A DNA stretch of 64,000 nt, taken from Escallonia rubra (lineage: Eukaryota; Streptophyta; Magnoliopsida; Escalloniales; Escalloniaceae). The notes below the pieces were generated by a model that did no database searches, was not told the DNA's origin, and saw only the letters and a list, made by a program, of their open reading frames with translations. Numbering within the stretch: the first letter of the stretch is position 1; every line of letters begins with the position of its first letter. The DNA lies in the NCBI GenBank assembly GCA_033065855.1, contig JAVXUO010000052.1, positions 124,001 through 188,000 on the forward strand. Direction: 5' to 3'. Position numbers and translations under genes: made by a program. This document shows, piece by piece, positions 23,801 to 36,223 of this stretch.

Positions 23801-26800
23801 TTTTTTGCGCCTCCACCACCGCCTTGTGCCTGGGCGCGCAAGGCGGGCGCCTTTTCGAAGGGGCTGCGCCTAGCCCTAGGCAAGGCGCAAGAAGTGCGCC
23901 TTGCGCCTTTGTTAAACTGGCCGGGGGCAAGAGTTAGTCTGGGGATTTGCTACTTTGCCTCACTTGGGTACATGACGCATGAACGGCACCAGGTGTGGGG
24001 TGACTGGCGTCATGGAGATAGCGCGTGGGAGACGACGGGCGTCGCGGGGCAGCGGACGACAGACGTCCCGGAGACGGAGCGTCCGCCAACGGCCGGCGTC
24101 GCGAAAACGGTGCGCAGCCGCGGGCGACGGACGTCCCAAAGACAGCAAGCAAGCCGAGTGCTGTGTGATCGACGGTCAAGTTCAAGAGAAGTGGGTAGAG
24201 TTAGGGGTAGGTGGTGTGGGAGGTGCTTGGTGTTGCACAAAAAGGGGAGTGAAATCTCTGGTGGTAATGATGGAAGTTGGAAGTGGGAGTGTGCGGCGGC
24301 CGCCGCCGAACGTCTTGGCGACGGCAAGCGGGGGCCGACGGGCGTCGCGAACGGCACGCGGGTCACGCCCTCAATAGCATTTGGCCGACGCAAAAGAGAC
24401 GGAGCAAGCATGCGGTGAATGAGGTTGATCCCCCCAAAGGGGGAAGGCGGCCAACCCCCCTAAGGGGGAAGGAGGCCGACCCCCAAGGGGGAAGGAGGCC
24501 GACCCCCAAGGGGGAAGGCCCGCCGACCCCTAAGGGGGGAAGGCGAGTGACCGATCGACCGACATCAAATGCGTTCAAGTGAGTCAAGGCGCGCCGTCGT
24601 CGCTACACTAGCGACCATAGGTTGCATAAAAATAATTTCTTAGCGACAAAGAGTCGTAAAAAAGGCGAAAAATGCACGTGACTTGAGCGTGCACGTTTTG
24701 ACCAGTTGGAAGCGTTGAACAACTGACCGTTGACTATGGTGACGTGTCGCACAAAACGGGACCCACAGTGGGCCCATTGGTTGAGAGTGCGACCAGAGTA
24801 GGTTGGGAACAATACTTATATAGTGACTGCAAAAACTATCCACATTTTCACAACTGACATTTGAGATGTTCCTCTAACTCTAAGCTTCCTGCTTGTAATG
24901 TCATTAATCTTCAAGAGGCAGTGCTCGTCAAATTCATTTTGCCTTGATCACAGTTAGCTTTACGTGATTGCAATCTTTCCAACCCCCTTATGCTCAGTAC
25001 CATATTACCTCTTACAGCCAAGGCTACAACTGGTTTCTTTGTAAATGGTATGAAATAATTGTGTTTTACACCTTCATAGCCAGAATGTTATAGCAACGTC
25101 TCAAGCAGACCATCACGACCACGATCTCCACCCAAATTGTGTGGTAGGATAACCTCATAACTGCTGGTAAGTGGTAACATAATGGTCAACATGTTCATGT
25201 CCAACAAGAGTTTGATGTTTCACGAATTTTCAAGTCATACTAATCGCTAGGTAGTGTAAAAAGCCCATCCACTTTTTACATGCACCAATCCCTTTTTCTT
25301 TTGCTTTCCTTTCTCTGGTCAATAAGCCTGCTCAGACTTCTATTAAAAATCTTGTCAATGAGTCCATAACCCTACAAGGAGAGATGTTATTTCTCGGCAT
25401 GAACGGCTATTTTTCGTATAGGATGCGGGAACTGCTGTTACATATTTGCTTCTAATTTATAATCATTTGAGCCATTTGAAACTGATGCTGGTTATTGAAT
25501 CAAACTCTTCTCAAGTAATTGGGCAGAAATCAACCATAATAATAACAAAATTAAACTTAAACATAGACAGTGGCTAAAGTAAAGATCCTTATTGCAGCTA
25601 TTTCACATTTCTAAAACAGCGCTACATATTTCCCCCAACTTCTTGTAACTCTCACTATGCTTTTTTGATTAGGTACATTACGTAACTCCAAATCCCATTA
25701 CTTTTCCCATGTCCTACTAACAAGCATTTGTAAGTTCCACTTACACAACAAAAATTAAGAAGCATCATACAGTTCATGCCCAAATAAAATTGCAGCTCAA
25801 ACTCATGGGGTGGAGCTTCAAACATCCAAAAGAACATTAACAGATAAACATATGGTAGGCTCATGCTATAACTATATTGCACAGAGACTATCCAATACCA
25901 AAACACTGGAGAGAACCACATTGAAGCCAAGCTTTTCAATGCTAGTACATTTGATGGTTTTGAGAATAGAGCAATAATATGAAAAAAAACAGATCACAGA
26001 ATAACTAGCCAACCAAACTGAAATCAGTAATATGCCAAGAAGTTATATGCTATGACGAACTTGCTGTCCATTATCATTCAGATAACCACGCATGAATGTC
26101 AGAGGAATGAAAGGCATGTCCGAGTTTGTGATGATTTTGAGATTACCCGCCGCGCAACACCCAATGTTTGCATAGCTGCACCTGAAACAGGTCCTGCATT
26201 GGAAAACTGAAGATGAGCTGCTGAGGATTTTGTCCAGGACCCCTCTTCAGCATCTGCATGTGCATATAACAGAAGCATTTAATGGTATCCACCGTCGCCA
26301 AAAGCAGAACTTAAGAAAAACCTTTCATACCTAACAAATGGAATACACCAGAAGTTTTTCCAGAAGCTTTTGGGTCTTCAGTGCTGCACAGATAAGCAAG
26401 CATGAAAAACCTCTGACATCCGTTGGAGATTGTTAAAGCATGATATGCATAACTAGGCCCATTCACACTAGACTACGATTTTTGGGCAGATGATATCTTA
26501 AAATGGTATCAGAGCTCTAGTTTGGCAAGGCCTTTGATTCAAGTTTCCTAGCTTTCGGTGGGACCTCTTTATCTTTCTGCCCTGTTGAGCAATGTATTAT
26601 GTGTGTGCCCTGGCGGCCAAACTACATCTGTCCATGTGCGATAGGGGGCTTGCACATGAGGGCTAGTGATAAAGCACTATATTGTTGAGTCATATGGCAA
26701 CTTAATAAATATCCCTATAATTTTTTTAAGTAGAAAAATACCAGCTTAATTAACAGGATTGTTATAGGGAGTTCAATAGGCTACAGAAACCAAAAACAAG

Positions 26801-29800
26801 AGTCAGACTATTCACTGAATTTCCCTCATGAAGTCTTCTACTTTTTACTTTCATAAAGTTGCATTATCAGAGTATATGCTAAAGTTCCAGTAACTAACCT
26901 TGTAAATGTACAATTTCCTTTCAAAGTAGACTTGGTTTCTGACGCTAAATGCCACGACAAAGTTTTGGCAGTCGGGGTACCTATGAATACATAACATAGC
27001 ACAAGTGGTAGCACGTGCATTTTTTCTCAACTTAGTATAAGGCTCGGACCAAAACAAAAATGACAGGAACGAGCATTTATCATCTGTAAAATGAGTTACC
27101 TGCAGGAAAAAGGCGAGGTCTTGTTTGGATATGACTTTGCCTAGCATCAGTCTGTATGTGTGGGCTAAAGTGCACCTTTTTGTTGACAGAATCTAGTTTG
27201 GCAGCCAATCGGTAGCAGAATAAAGGGAAAAAAGTGAAAAAAATATGATCATTTGTCTCATTTACTGATCAGCACTTCCAGAAGAACTATGTTACAGTGG
27301 GTCTTACTAGGCAAGATGTAATGCTTGTGATGCCTTGGAATGATTGCTAATAACTGCTGCTGCCTCAGACCTTCTTTAACCGTGAATGTTTGGCATGTCA
27401 AAAGTTGCTTTACATCAACAATAATATATTCAGGGTCTAACAAGACAATACTCTTCTTAAAAATAAGAAATCCACCCGCCCACCACCCCAACCGAAAAAT
27501 TAAGACAAGTGCTGAAAGCTTACCTGATCTAAACATGAAACCTTTAGCTCCATCGAGGAAACATCTAAAGTTTGCTGCTCAAGGAGGTCAGTTAACTTGT
27601 AAGCAACGGTGCCAAGATGATCAACAGCATTGACAAGGGCTCTAACAGCATAATCTTTCAGGTTGTCCAGTACCCTAAAATACACTTCAAGTTAAACTTC
27701 CAGTAGAAGAAATTCTATGAGATCCAAGCGCAATATGCAACTGATTAGCTTTTGACTTTATCAACTCATGACATTTCACACAAGGCAGAGGTGGAAGGAA
27801 GTCGAGTGAATCAAGAAATGTCACTATTAGTAACTACACAAATGAATGGGATAAACCGGATTCATTTTTTAATAGTATAATTTTCTTGGAGAGCAGAGAA
27901 AATCCTACTTCTATGCTGAGCGAACCACAGGGCACATAAGATGAAGGATTGTTTCACTTACCAAGCACGACCAACATCCTACTTCGATACGTGCAACACT
28001 CAAGTTAGGCAGGGGATAATACTAATATATCACCACACATGAAGCTCAATATGAGATGAAGTTATATATCGGTTGGGTAGATCAGAAACCAGTCAATGCA
28101 GAAGAGCTTCACCCTAACTATTGCAACAGAATCCAATAAACTTAAATGCATATCATATAATTTAAGTGAAGAGTTCAAATTGTAAGTTTTCTTTATAATT
28201 TCTACCTTCTGCAAGGAAGCATCAATCACTAAGATTTCTTTAGCCTAGGTAAGCATTGGTGCAACAAATATCTGGATAGTTACCTTCTCTAAAATAACAT
28301 TAAATTATGCAGTCAGTGCACGGGAAGTTCAACTTGTAATGGAAGTAGTCTTACATCTGTTTCTGTTCGCTGTGAAGATAAGACTTTTCACAATAATCTG
28401 CAGCAGAATAAAGTTGAGGCCTTAAGTTTTTAAGTTCCTGAAACAGAAGCAGCACAAGAATCGATCAGGATATCAATGCAAGAACTTGAAACTAACAGCC
28501 TTGTCAAATAACCTACTAGGCAGTACATGCTGCAGCCAAAACATTCAAATGGATCAAGGGGAAACGAAGAATGTATTATTCAAATAAAGAAAAGCTGTTG
28601 CCAGAGAAATTTTATGGTATTACCCTAGGGGCTAGACTAATTATTATGCTCTTCTCTGCTAACAGTAATATCTTCTTTGAATAGTTGTTCCGTTTGCTTA
28701 TATTTGATAAGTTCTTCTTTGGATTTATCAATCCGAGAAAGAACAATGCAGCACTTCTTTGTAAAAACTAATCAATTTTGAAAAAGTTTGACCTCTGTTG
28801 CATTAAAATAAGGAATTAATACAACATACAAACACGAACTTATGCACCTGCGTCTTGATTAACCTGATTGGACGAGACCGCTAAGAAGAAGATTTTGATG
28901 GGACTGCAAAAATATGTAAGGAGCACTCAAAGGATCATTTGGAAGTATCTGGACCCAGAAGCAGAGGAAGGCCAGTCCCTTGTTATCCTACACAGTTGCT
29001 CAAAGAAGCAACACAACTGTTATTGGGGCGATGGTGAATCAATTAATACCCAGCTCGACCCAACACCTTTTATGTCTTGGTCCAAACCATGTAATCACCC
29101 CTTCAAGTACTAGTCCTTCTATGTGGGAATACCCGTACACACTTCACATGTAAGCCTAAGCAAAATAGATCGAGACAGAAATTCACCCCCCTCAGCCCAG
29201 AGCCTTTGCTCTATTAAATCCACCCTAGTGCAATTGTGCCTTAAAAAAGGCCCATGTGGCGCTGTAACAAAAATTTAGCACTTGAAGAGGCCCTACTTCT
29301 GTAATAATACTTTTAGAGAAAACGTGAAGCAAGTCCATGTTGGAAGTCGTTTGGTTAAGATGTCAACTTTGACTCAAAAGCTTCAGCCATCAAATCACAG
29401 GTCCACCTATGAGCATCACTCCTACATTTAAACTTTCTGTTTATAATGTGCGACAGCGACACCAATGTCACATATGCTTTAAAAAAAAAAATTGCCACTC
29501 GACTGTGGGAGCCTCTCTCGTCAACTGCAACCCATCTCGCACCTGCTGAACTACCCTTTCAAGTGCCTATGCTTTACCACTCCATTGTGCTCCGCTAACC
29601 TAGTTCTTACAAGTACTGCACCCTCATTATTACGCGCAAAAAGTCCAGTTCCCAATCATTTTGTTTCCCATTCTTCATGAAAAGCCACACTGTCAAGAGC
29701 GTAAACCAAGCACTCATACCTAGCTCCACTGAGATTCATGGCCAAGTTACCGTGACTCCAAAAAGCCCGCATGAATTCCTTCATAAGAGCCACCAGACCA

Positions 29801-30958
29801 TTACTTCACCGCTTGCTCAAGATTCTCAACCTTCAGCTCTGATACCACTTCTATCAGATAAGAAAGAACAAGCCCATGATGAAAGGCCGTGATATTGATG
29901 TTAAAGACCACATTTGACCCCTAAGCTTTAAGCCATTAGGTCTTAGGCAGCTCAATTCTCTGTGATGGCAGGATTACTACTTCCCAAGATACCTGGAATG
30001 CTTCCAAAGATGCTCGTTCCCACCAAATATGTCAATTGGTTACTGCACCAATTTAAGCATCCTCTCCACAACTAACTGTGAAGTGGATATTGATCAACCC
30101 TATGAAAATTAAAGTTGTGCACCCAATAGTCCTAAACATATGTAAGCTGATGTAATGAGGTAACAATAACCGACCTATGAAAAGTAAAGCAAAAGAAGGG
30201 TCTCTGCTTCAACTCTCTCAAATCCATGTTTTTACTTCCTATAATTTCAGCCAAGCGCCAGTGGGTCAAGAAGTCTCTGGATAACCGAAGTAGTTCCTTA
30301 CTAAAAATATACAGGTTCCCACACACTTTATAATTTTGGCTTATTCATTGCCTACATCAATGATCCACAAACGTAAACAAGGGTTTATCAAGCTTACTTT
30401 CTTTTCCTACATCCAAAATTCTACAATATTCGAAGGTAAATAAAAAGTCTGATCACACGTGATGACACTAATTTATTACCAAAAATCTTCACAATTTGCA
30501 GCACACAGATAGCATGAATGCATTACTCGGTAAAAATTTAGCAATGTATCGCATTCTTTCTTAATGATTCCAGAACACAAATTTCAACACCACAGCCCAC
30601 AAAAAATACTGAGGCCAACTTACAGGGCACAACTGCAGTGCAATCTACAATGCCTATCATCAAACTAAATTCACAACAAACGCAACAAACGATACGAATC
30701 AGAATTTCCCAAACGCTAGTCCTCAGTTAAGTCACCGGCCTAACTAAATTCAAAACTTCTCAACTCTCTACCGATCTTCTCGGGAAACAAATAGAAAATC
30801 CGACAGAAAGTCAACTACACTGAACATCAGATCTAATTATAAAAGAAAATGGAAGAAAACTGAACCTGCAGAGCTTTCACAAAGCTCTTGCTCTGCTCCA
30901 TGGACGCCTCATCAAAGGTCATCGCCGGATTGTCCTGCCGCGGTCGCTCCACTTCCAT
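20845..30958 (-). CDS. ABIL1: ABI1-like (ABIL) subunit of the WAVE/SCAR complex
   Basis: Predicted Abl-interactor-like subunit of the SCAR/WAVE complex, which activates ARP2/3 for actin branching. Exons in coding order: 30958-30866, 28437-28355, 27674-27524, 27407-27308, 27192-27100, 26980-26899, 26383-26331, 26253-26147, 20997-20845; 304 aa. The N-terminal ABI homology region is intact: PAMTFDEASMEQSKSFVKAL, LKNLRPQLYSAADYCEKSYL, VLDNLKDYAVRALVNAVDHL, GTVAYKLTDLLEQQTLDVS, then RQQQLLAIIPRHHKHYILP. The middle (KTLSWHLASETKSTLKGN) and the C-terminus (DPLDGSKPLTAFRSFDNPTR, then VRTPIRSKSMLSAFFVKQK) match plant ABIL1/ABIL3. No SH3 domain, as in plant members. The last exon was found by its conserved tail 5.1 kb downstream of exon 8; without splicing, exon 8 would instead read ISKSSQTRTCLSFL and stop at 26099. 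Introns 1, 6 and 8 contain retroelement debris. Confidence 0.94.
22421..22428 (-). promoter_or_regulatory. TATA box of a putative minus-strand LTR
   Basis: TATAAATA on the minus strand, followed by a leader rich in TTCATTTCACACAC and TTTTCTCATTCTC, resembles an LTR U3-R junction. It lies at the low-coordinate end of the GC-rich repeat block in ABIL intron 8, which could then be a long U3. No primer-binding site or coding domain was found to confirm it. Confidence 0.35.
23233..23918. mobile_element. Nested MITE-like element with GGCGC-rich ends
   Basis: The left end AAAGGCGCAGGCGCACC and the right end, reverse-complemented, AAAGGCGCAAGGCGCACTT, form a terminal inverted repeat. Further copies of AAGGCGC and the word GCGCCTTTTCGAAG occur just inside both ends. 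The core (23330-23790) is AT-rich, in contrast to the GC-rich host block. No exact target duplication was resolved. Confidence 0.6.
24429..24545. repeat. Tandem array of CCCCC-AA-GGGGG palindromes
   Basis: Five consecutive ~22-26-bp units of the form GACCCCCAAGGGGGAAGG, varying in spacer and C/G run length. Each unit is a near-perfect palindrome able to form a short hairpin. Confidence 0.85.
26504..26515 (+). mobile_element. LTR-retrotransposon primer-binding site relic in ABIL intron 6
   Basis: TGGTATCAGAGC is complementary to the 3' end of initiator tRNA-Met, the usual primer site of plant LTR retrotransposons. Retroelement-like sequence (GGGGGCTTGCACATGAGGG) continues to about 26730. No reverse transcriptase domain was seen, so this is a small fragment. 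Confidence 0.6.
29836..29847 (-). mobile_element. LTR-retrotransposon primer-binding site relic in ABIL intron 1
   Basis: On the minus strand TGGTATCAGAGC is preceded by LTR-end-like sequence (ATGGCTTAAAGCTTAGGGG, then GTGGTCTTTAACATCA) at about 29895-29940. About 50 bases separate the LTR-like end from the primer site, so the copy is rearranged. Surrounding intronic DNA (28850-29900) is probably part of the same degraded element. Confidence 0.55.
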
Positions 30959-33747
30959 CTCTACGCCTCTTCCACACACTAAAAAATCACGGCCTTCTTG
31001 TAACAATTCAGGTATGATTAACTAATCAAGATTAACAGTAGATTTATTAAGTTAGATTAGGAGTCAAGTAAAAGGTTTGGTGAGCGAGAATATAGAGTGG
31101 GGTGTGCGGTTGAAGCAATCCCCGGGAAGTGCGATGCGTTGTAATTTGTGAAAAATATAGGAGAAAGTGAAAATGACGTCGTATTTATTGCCCACACTGT
31201 GCAGAGAGGTGGTTGAAACTTGAAAGGACCGGATATTAAAACTAACCGGATCAGTCGCTTTCGGACCAAACCCACGGGAAACGGCAATGACCGTGGCGGT
31301 AATAACTATCCTAACTTACCCCGCTTATTCGCCGGTTTGGATCCGGGTCATGTATAGGCCCAACAATCATATAAAAAAATAATAATAATAAATTTTGGCC
31401 GGGATAGTTGCGATTCTTTATATAATGTAATAATTAATAACAATAATTGTCACTGAAAGTCACTGCAAAATTTAGCGATCATCGATTGTCGCTATACAGG
31501 AATTAAAACTATTTTTCTATAATCCAAAAATAATCAATATTTTTCACTAAGAAATTGTGAAATTCGTAATACTTTTGAGTGACAAAATTTCACACATTTT
31601 CTTGAAAATTGAAAAATAAATTAAGCTTTCCAAATACAGTTTAACGACTTTAACAATATTGGAGAGCTTGACTATTATTGTTTATTTTTTACTTATTTTC
31701 ATACTCTTTTGTTGTTATATAGTTAAAAGGTGTTATCGTTGCATGTTAAAGTGAGAAAAAGGTGTACCGGCAAATGACTAAGTGAAGTTGACTGACCCCA
31801 CGGTCTATATAGAAATTTGTTGATATTTACTAAACAATTCAAAAAAGTTAACCATTATTTATTGGATGGAGGATGTATCAAGAGAAAAATATACTTGTTA
31901 TTAGGGCCGTTGGCACATTTGACGAATGTACAGTTTAAAAAAAAAACATATGTGAACCTAGTCAATACAGACAATAAAAGGTACATAAAAACGAGATTGA
32001 GTTTATCATTAAAATGGAGACCGAGAAGATATGAGCAGTAGGAATAGAGTAAAAATATTGACGGTTGAATATACGTATAGAGTGGTTGGGTAGAAGGAGT
32101 TGAAATTGTAGTTGAGTGGAGCAATTATTTCTGAAATGTCAATAAATTTCTAACGATGACCTTGATCAATTTTTTTTTGTTTTTAATTTAAAGTTAATAT
32201 AGTATGAATAAGAGTATAACTGAAAGTTTAAAAAAGACTTCACCCTCAATAGTAGTATTGATAACAATTACCACCTCACAAGTTATACAAGTTTGCCCAT
32301 TGGTTAGCTCAGTGAAATCATGGTTTCTAGTTATGCCACGATTTGGGGTGCAACCTGGGTGGACACACATGCGCTTTTAAATTCAATCCACTTTAACCCA
32401 AGAAACAATTGAGTTGGTTGGCTTGAGTTGGACCGGGTTGGTTGTGTTTGAATAAGTTTATCAAAATAAAGTAAGGTTTTTTTATTTTTTTATCATATAC
32501 AAAAAATAAAAGTGATGGTGGATGGTTAAAAGTGGCGGTGGCTATCGATAGCGATGACCAGCGGCGGCAGGGAGGTCAGTGGTGACTGCCTTAGACTGAG
32601 GTTGACAACGACTACCTTTAGAAACGAAGGTTGACGGTTATCGCCGTAGTTGTTGGTGGCGAAAGGTGGCGACGAGTGCATTCTGTTTACGAAATCACTT
32701 CTCTACCTTTTTTCAGACCATACTTTTACCAAAACTCTTGATGCATGCTGTTTAGTCATTTTATAAGCGTAATTTGTTGATAATAATATGTATATGTCCA
32801 CATATATTCCATATTTTGTCCATTTTCTTATATTTTCAGGTATTTTATGCTTAAATTGTTTCAAGGGAATGAGATTTTTCGAACAAAGGAAATTCTCTGT
32901 GTTGATTAGCTGATTTAGTTGTTTCCTGGCTTAGGTTTCATACTATCTTGCAAGGGAATGTAGCGACGTATTAGTTGTCTCTTGTCTTAGTATTTGTACC
33001 AGATTTCTGTTCATGTAAAAGAGTGGTATTACCTCACCAAAAGAATTGTAGAAATTGTTGTTTTTACATTTATTAAAATTTTTCTCGTTCTTTGTATAAA
33101 TGAATGAATGTCCATAAGTTTACTAGGAGGGCATCTTGAAGCCATGGATTAAAATTCTCATGAACGACGGCGGCAAGTGTGATAGTGCACATAATTATTT
33201 GTTGGATACTTTAATAAGTTGTTTATTCTTGTTAATTGTTTCTTCGTCGTAATCTTACGGGTGAAAATTTAGTGCTCTCGGGGTCCTTTTAACGAGTCAA
33301 ATGCATTCTCCATTTATTTACCAAGATCAAATTAATTATTGTAACCGTTTTGCTTATTATCCAACTTAAGGAATATTCTACTAATTTTATGGTTCCTTTA
33401 AACAAAATACCGACCGAGGTAACCTTGCGCTCCCGGTTGCGACGCATGCATTTGCAAACTTAGAACATATACTAAAATGCCAAAAAATAAATAACACCGA
33501 TGCTCATTTTGTACCAGTATCACATGTGGGAGACTTTTCTGCTCTTATCTTTCCTTTCGTTCTATCCCTTTCACTAGTTTTGACCTCGTGCTTTGCACAT
33601 GCAGGAGTTATATGACAACCACAAGAACACTAGGTTAAATAAGGCCACATTATGAATACTATCTCAATTACATCAGGTTTTTTTGCTCAACTTTTTATGA
33701 ATTCCTGAGATATATGTAGTTTCATGTAAATATTAAAGTGAACTCGG

Positions 33748-34315
33748 ATAGTAATTATAGCTTAAATAAGTATATTGTTAAATATAACAAGCCAAGGCAA
33801 GGCGGGTACAAACAATGAGTAAGTTCAAAACTTTTATATACTAAATCTGTTATAGGAATTTGCAAAAAAGTCAATCGTGAAAAGTTCAAAGGAATGGAAG
33901 AGAGTAATTAACAAATTACAGTAACAACAAGTTCAATCATCATAACAATAATTCAAAAACGAAGGTTGAAAAGAAACACTCAAACCTCAAATATAGTAGC
34001 TCCTCCTTCAAAATCAAAGTGTTGGTTTGTTCCACATCCAAGTGTTGGTTTGTTCCTCCTTCAAAATCAAAGTCAACAGAGGTAAGCTAGTAGCTCCCAA
34101 CTCCTCCTCCAATAGTGAGCATCAGCTTGATTCCTTTAGCTTGCATTGATTCTATGTCAGAGCTTAGACCAATGCATCTGTTACCATATGGATCACGATT
34201 CCAGCAAGGTTGATCATGGATTCATGGGAGTCTGATCGAGCATTGCCAAACATCAGGGAAAAAGCAATGTTTACATAATCATACGTAGTCCCCTATGGCA
34301 CATGTTTATTTGTTT
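33748..34315. repeat. Direct duplication, copy 1 (with chitinase relic)
   Basis: Nearly identical to 44377-45028 in the same orientation, 10.6 kb away. Shared landmarks include TAAATAAGTATATTGTTAAA, GGAATTTGCAAAAAAGTCAA, CAGTAACAA, TCAACAGAGGTAAGCTAGTA and ATCGAGCATTGCCAAACATC. Copy 1 lacks about 85 bases that copy 2 has near 44620-44750. Confidence 0.92.
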
Positions 34316-34334
34316 GCGGCTAGTTCTGACCTCA
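34078..34334 (-). pseudogene. Class III chitinase (GH18) pseudogene fragment, copy 1
   Basis: On the minus strand, after a damaged WGQN region (GGTCAGAAC), the frames give [29 protein letters not shown], then QAKGIKLMLTIGGGVGSY, a stop, and LTS. These are the blocks of the intact chitinase at the right edge ([44 protein letters not shown]). Frameshifts and in-frame stops break it, and it ends before the GH18 catalytic region. The plus-strand open frame over it is a shadow. Confidence 0.85.
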
Positions 34335-36223
34335 GGTAAGAATGCAAGTGAAAATGCTGATTGGGATGAAATTGCTCACCTGCTGGCTATAAACTCAAAG
34401 CAAGTTATGGTGTTTCTGTGCCTAGGAATGTTTGAGAAGTTCACCTTATATAGGAAGGATCAGATGAACCTAAATTCCCAGTATGGTACGCTTCTGAGTT
34501 GAAGCACAGCTTAAAAATCACAGCTTAATAAAAGAGTACGGCACGCATGAAAAAAGGTGATGTGAGAGAGATTATAAGGGATCAAGGTCCTCTTATCCTA
34601 TGCGGAACTTTTTGCTACAGAAGTTTCAGTGAGAAAAAAAGTATAGCCTTTTGTTGCTACCGCTTAATTTTAGAGCGACATTCTTTCACCGATAATAATA
34701 TTGGCAACAAAAGTGAAATATTAAGGCAATTGACATATTTTAATTTCTCATTGTTTCCTCATTTTCTCATTTTTTTTTCTTCTCTCTTTTTATCAAATTA
34801 ATGCAAGCACAAGGAGGTTTAGACCAACACCTGCATTGGTGACTCCAACTGCTTATCATTACTCCTCATCAACTGTTGTGACTCTCTGTCTCTGAGGTAA
34901 TACTTTAATTTTAGTTTAATAAGTAAATTTTAGTTTAATATGGTAATATGTTATATGTTAACATGTTATAGTTTAATATGCTAAATTTAGTGTAATATGT
35001 TAATATAATAATATATTAATATGTACAGTTATATAACTATGTGAATTTGTGTTCAGAACTTGAGATATTGAGATTTTATTCCAATATGCGTGTTTTTTTT
35101 TTTCAGAATGGAAAGATTTTTTTTCCAGAATGCGTGTGTGTTAATGGCTCTCGTGAAACTTAATAATACTTTTTGTATGTTTTTTAAGTGCACTTTATTT
35201 TTAATATTATTTAAATAAAAATTTTTGGTGAATTCGATATTTTTGTACCCCCTGAAAAAAATTCCTGGTTTCGCCCCTGCCGCCATCGCAAGAAGCCTCG
35301 CCCAGATCTACGCTACTGTCTGCTGCCATCCTTGGTCGAGATTTTATGCTACCGTGGCCACGGGAAAAACGTCGCTGCCGTCCACCACGATCAACAGCCA
35401 TGGCGCCGCTTCCCTGATGTATTGATTTCAATAAGAATTGATTTCACTTATTTGCAAATGATTATTCAAAAATTAAACTTCATGGCACATTTTTTTATCC
35501 GCTGCCTCTAATGTCCTTGATGTGGCTCTATTACTGTCACTGTAATTGTTTCGGTTGCGGTTAAGGAACTTCCGCATAGGCTAGATTTTGAGCCAAAATA
35601 AATCTTGAGTCGATTCTCTATTTTCAGCTAGTATCGAACAGTTGGATGCGGTTAAGTAACCAAACTCTACTGTAATTTCTATTTTATGCAAGTGCTCTTC
35701 TGGAAATACGATTTATCGTCAATCAAATTATTTTTTGTAAATTTGTTATTTTGTTATCTGAAAAATTTCTCTGACATGCTACGGTCCATCTAGTTGAGTC
35801 ACCAATTACGTATTAAGCACATGGAAGCTCGCCCCTACTTAACATGTCAGGTATAAAAGAAAGGTGATGGAGTTGATCGTGGACTTGGAGTTTGTAAAGA
35901 GAAACTTTGTGGACAGTGAAGGACCGTATTTGTTTATTACCGGTTTATACAATAAGTGTCATTTTACGAAGGATTTGTTATGAAATTAGAGATAATTTTT
36001 TTTATCAAGAGTTATAAATATTTTAGTTTCTGCTTCTATTTGTGTGGGTTTTAGTGAGGGAGGCGTGACAGTGCCCATAAAAGCTTGTCAAGTGGACCTG
36101 TAGCCAGTCACCCTTGAGCCTTCTAGGTCCACTGCAGGTTCAGGTCGTGATAGGGAACCTACGGATACTTTGTGACAATTTCAAGACATGATGACGAAGA
36201 AGCAACGATAACGTCGCCAACAT

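Larger units (their letters stand above)
22440..24860. repeat. GC-rich repeat block in ABIL intron 8
   Basis: About 2.4 kb of GC-rich DNA in an AT-rich intron, without a recognisable protein. It contains tandem ~55-65-bp units at 23041-23215 (CACGAGACATGAGAGT, GGCGCACGGGCGCGG), words such as GACGGGCGTCGCG scattered over 24020-24360, a palindromic tandem array at 24429-24545, and a nested element at 23233-23918. The long overlapping open frames on both strands follow from the lack of AT-rich stop codons. Confidence 0.7.
30959..36223. other. Gene-poor stretch upstream of ABIL
   Basis: The first few hundred bases should hold the ABIL promoter and leader. Beyond it lie AT-rich DNA, a GGTGGC-rich patch at 32515-32690 resembling the repeat at 62330-62690, the chitinase pseudogene copy at 34078-34334, and a short hAT-like end near 35255-35280. 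No intact gene was supported. Confidence 0.45.

Noticed and set aside
22830-24582. Long open frames on both strands in the GC-rich block of ABIL intron 8
   Set aside because: They overlap in several frames, are Arg/Gly/Pro-rich and follow tandem repeats. No domain is visible, and GC-rich DNA simply lacks stop codons.
34302-34502. Plus-strand 66-codon frame near the first chitinase relic
   Set aside because: Its start overlaps the antisense chitinase relic, and the remainder matches no family I can recognise.
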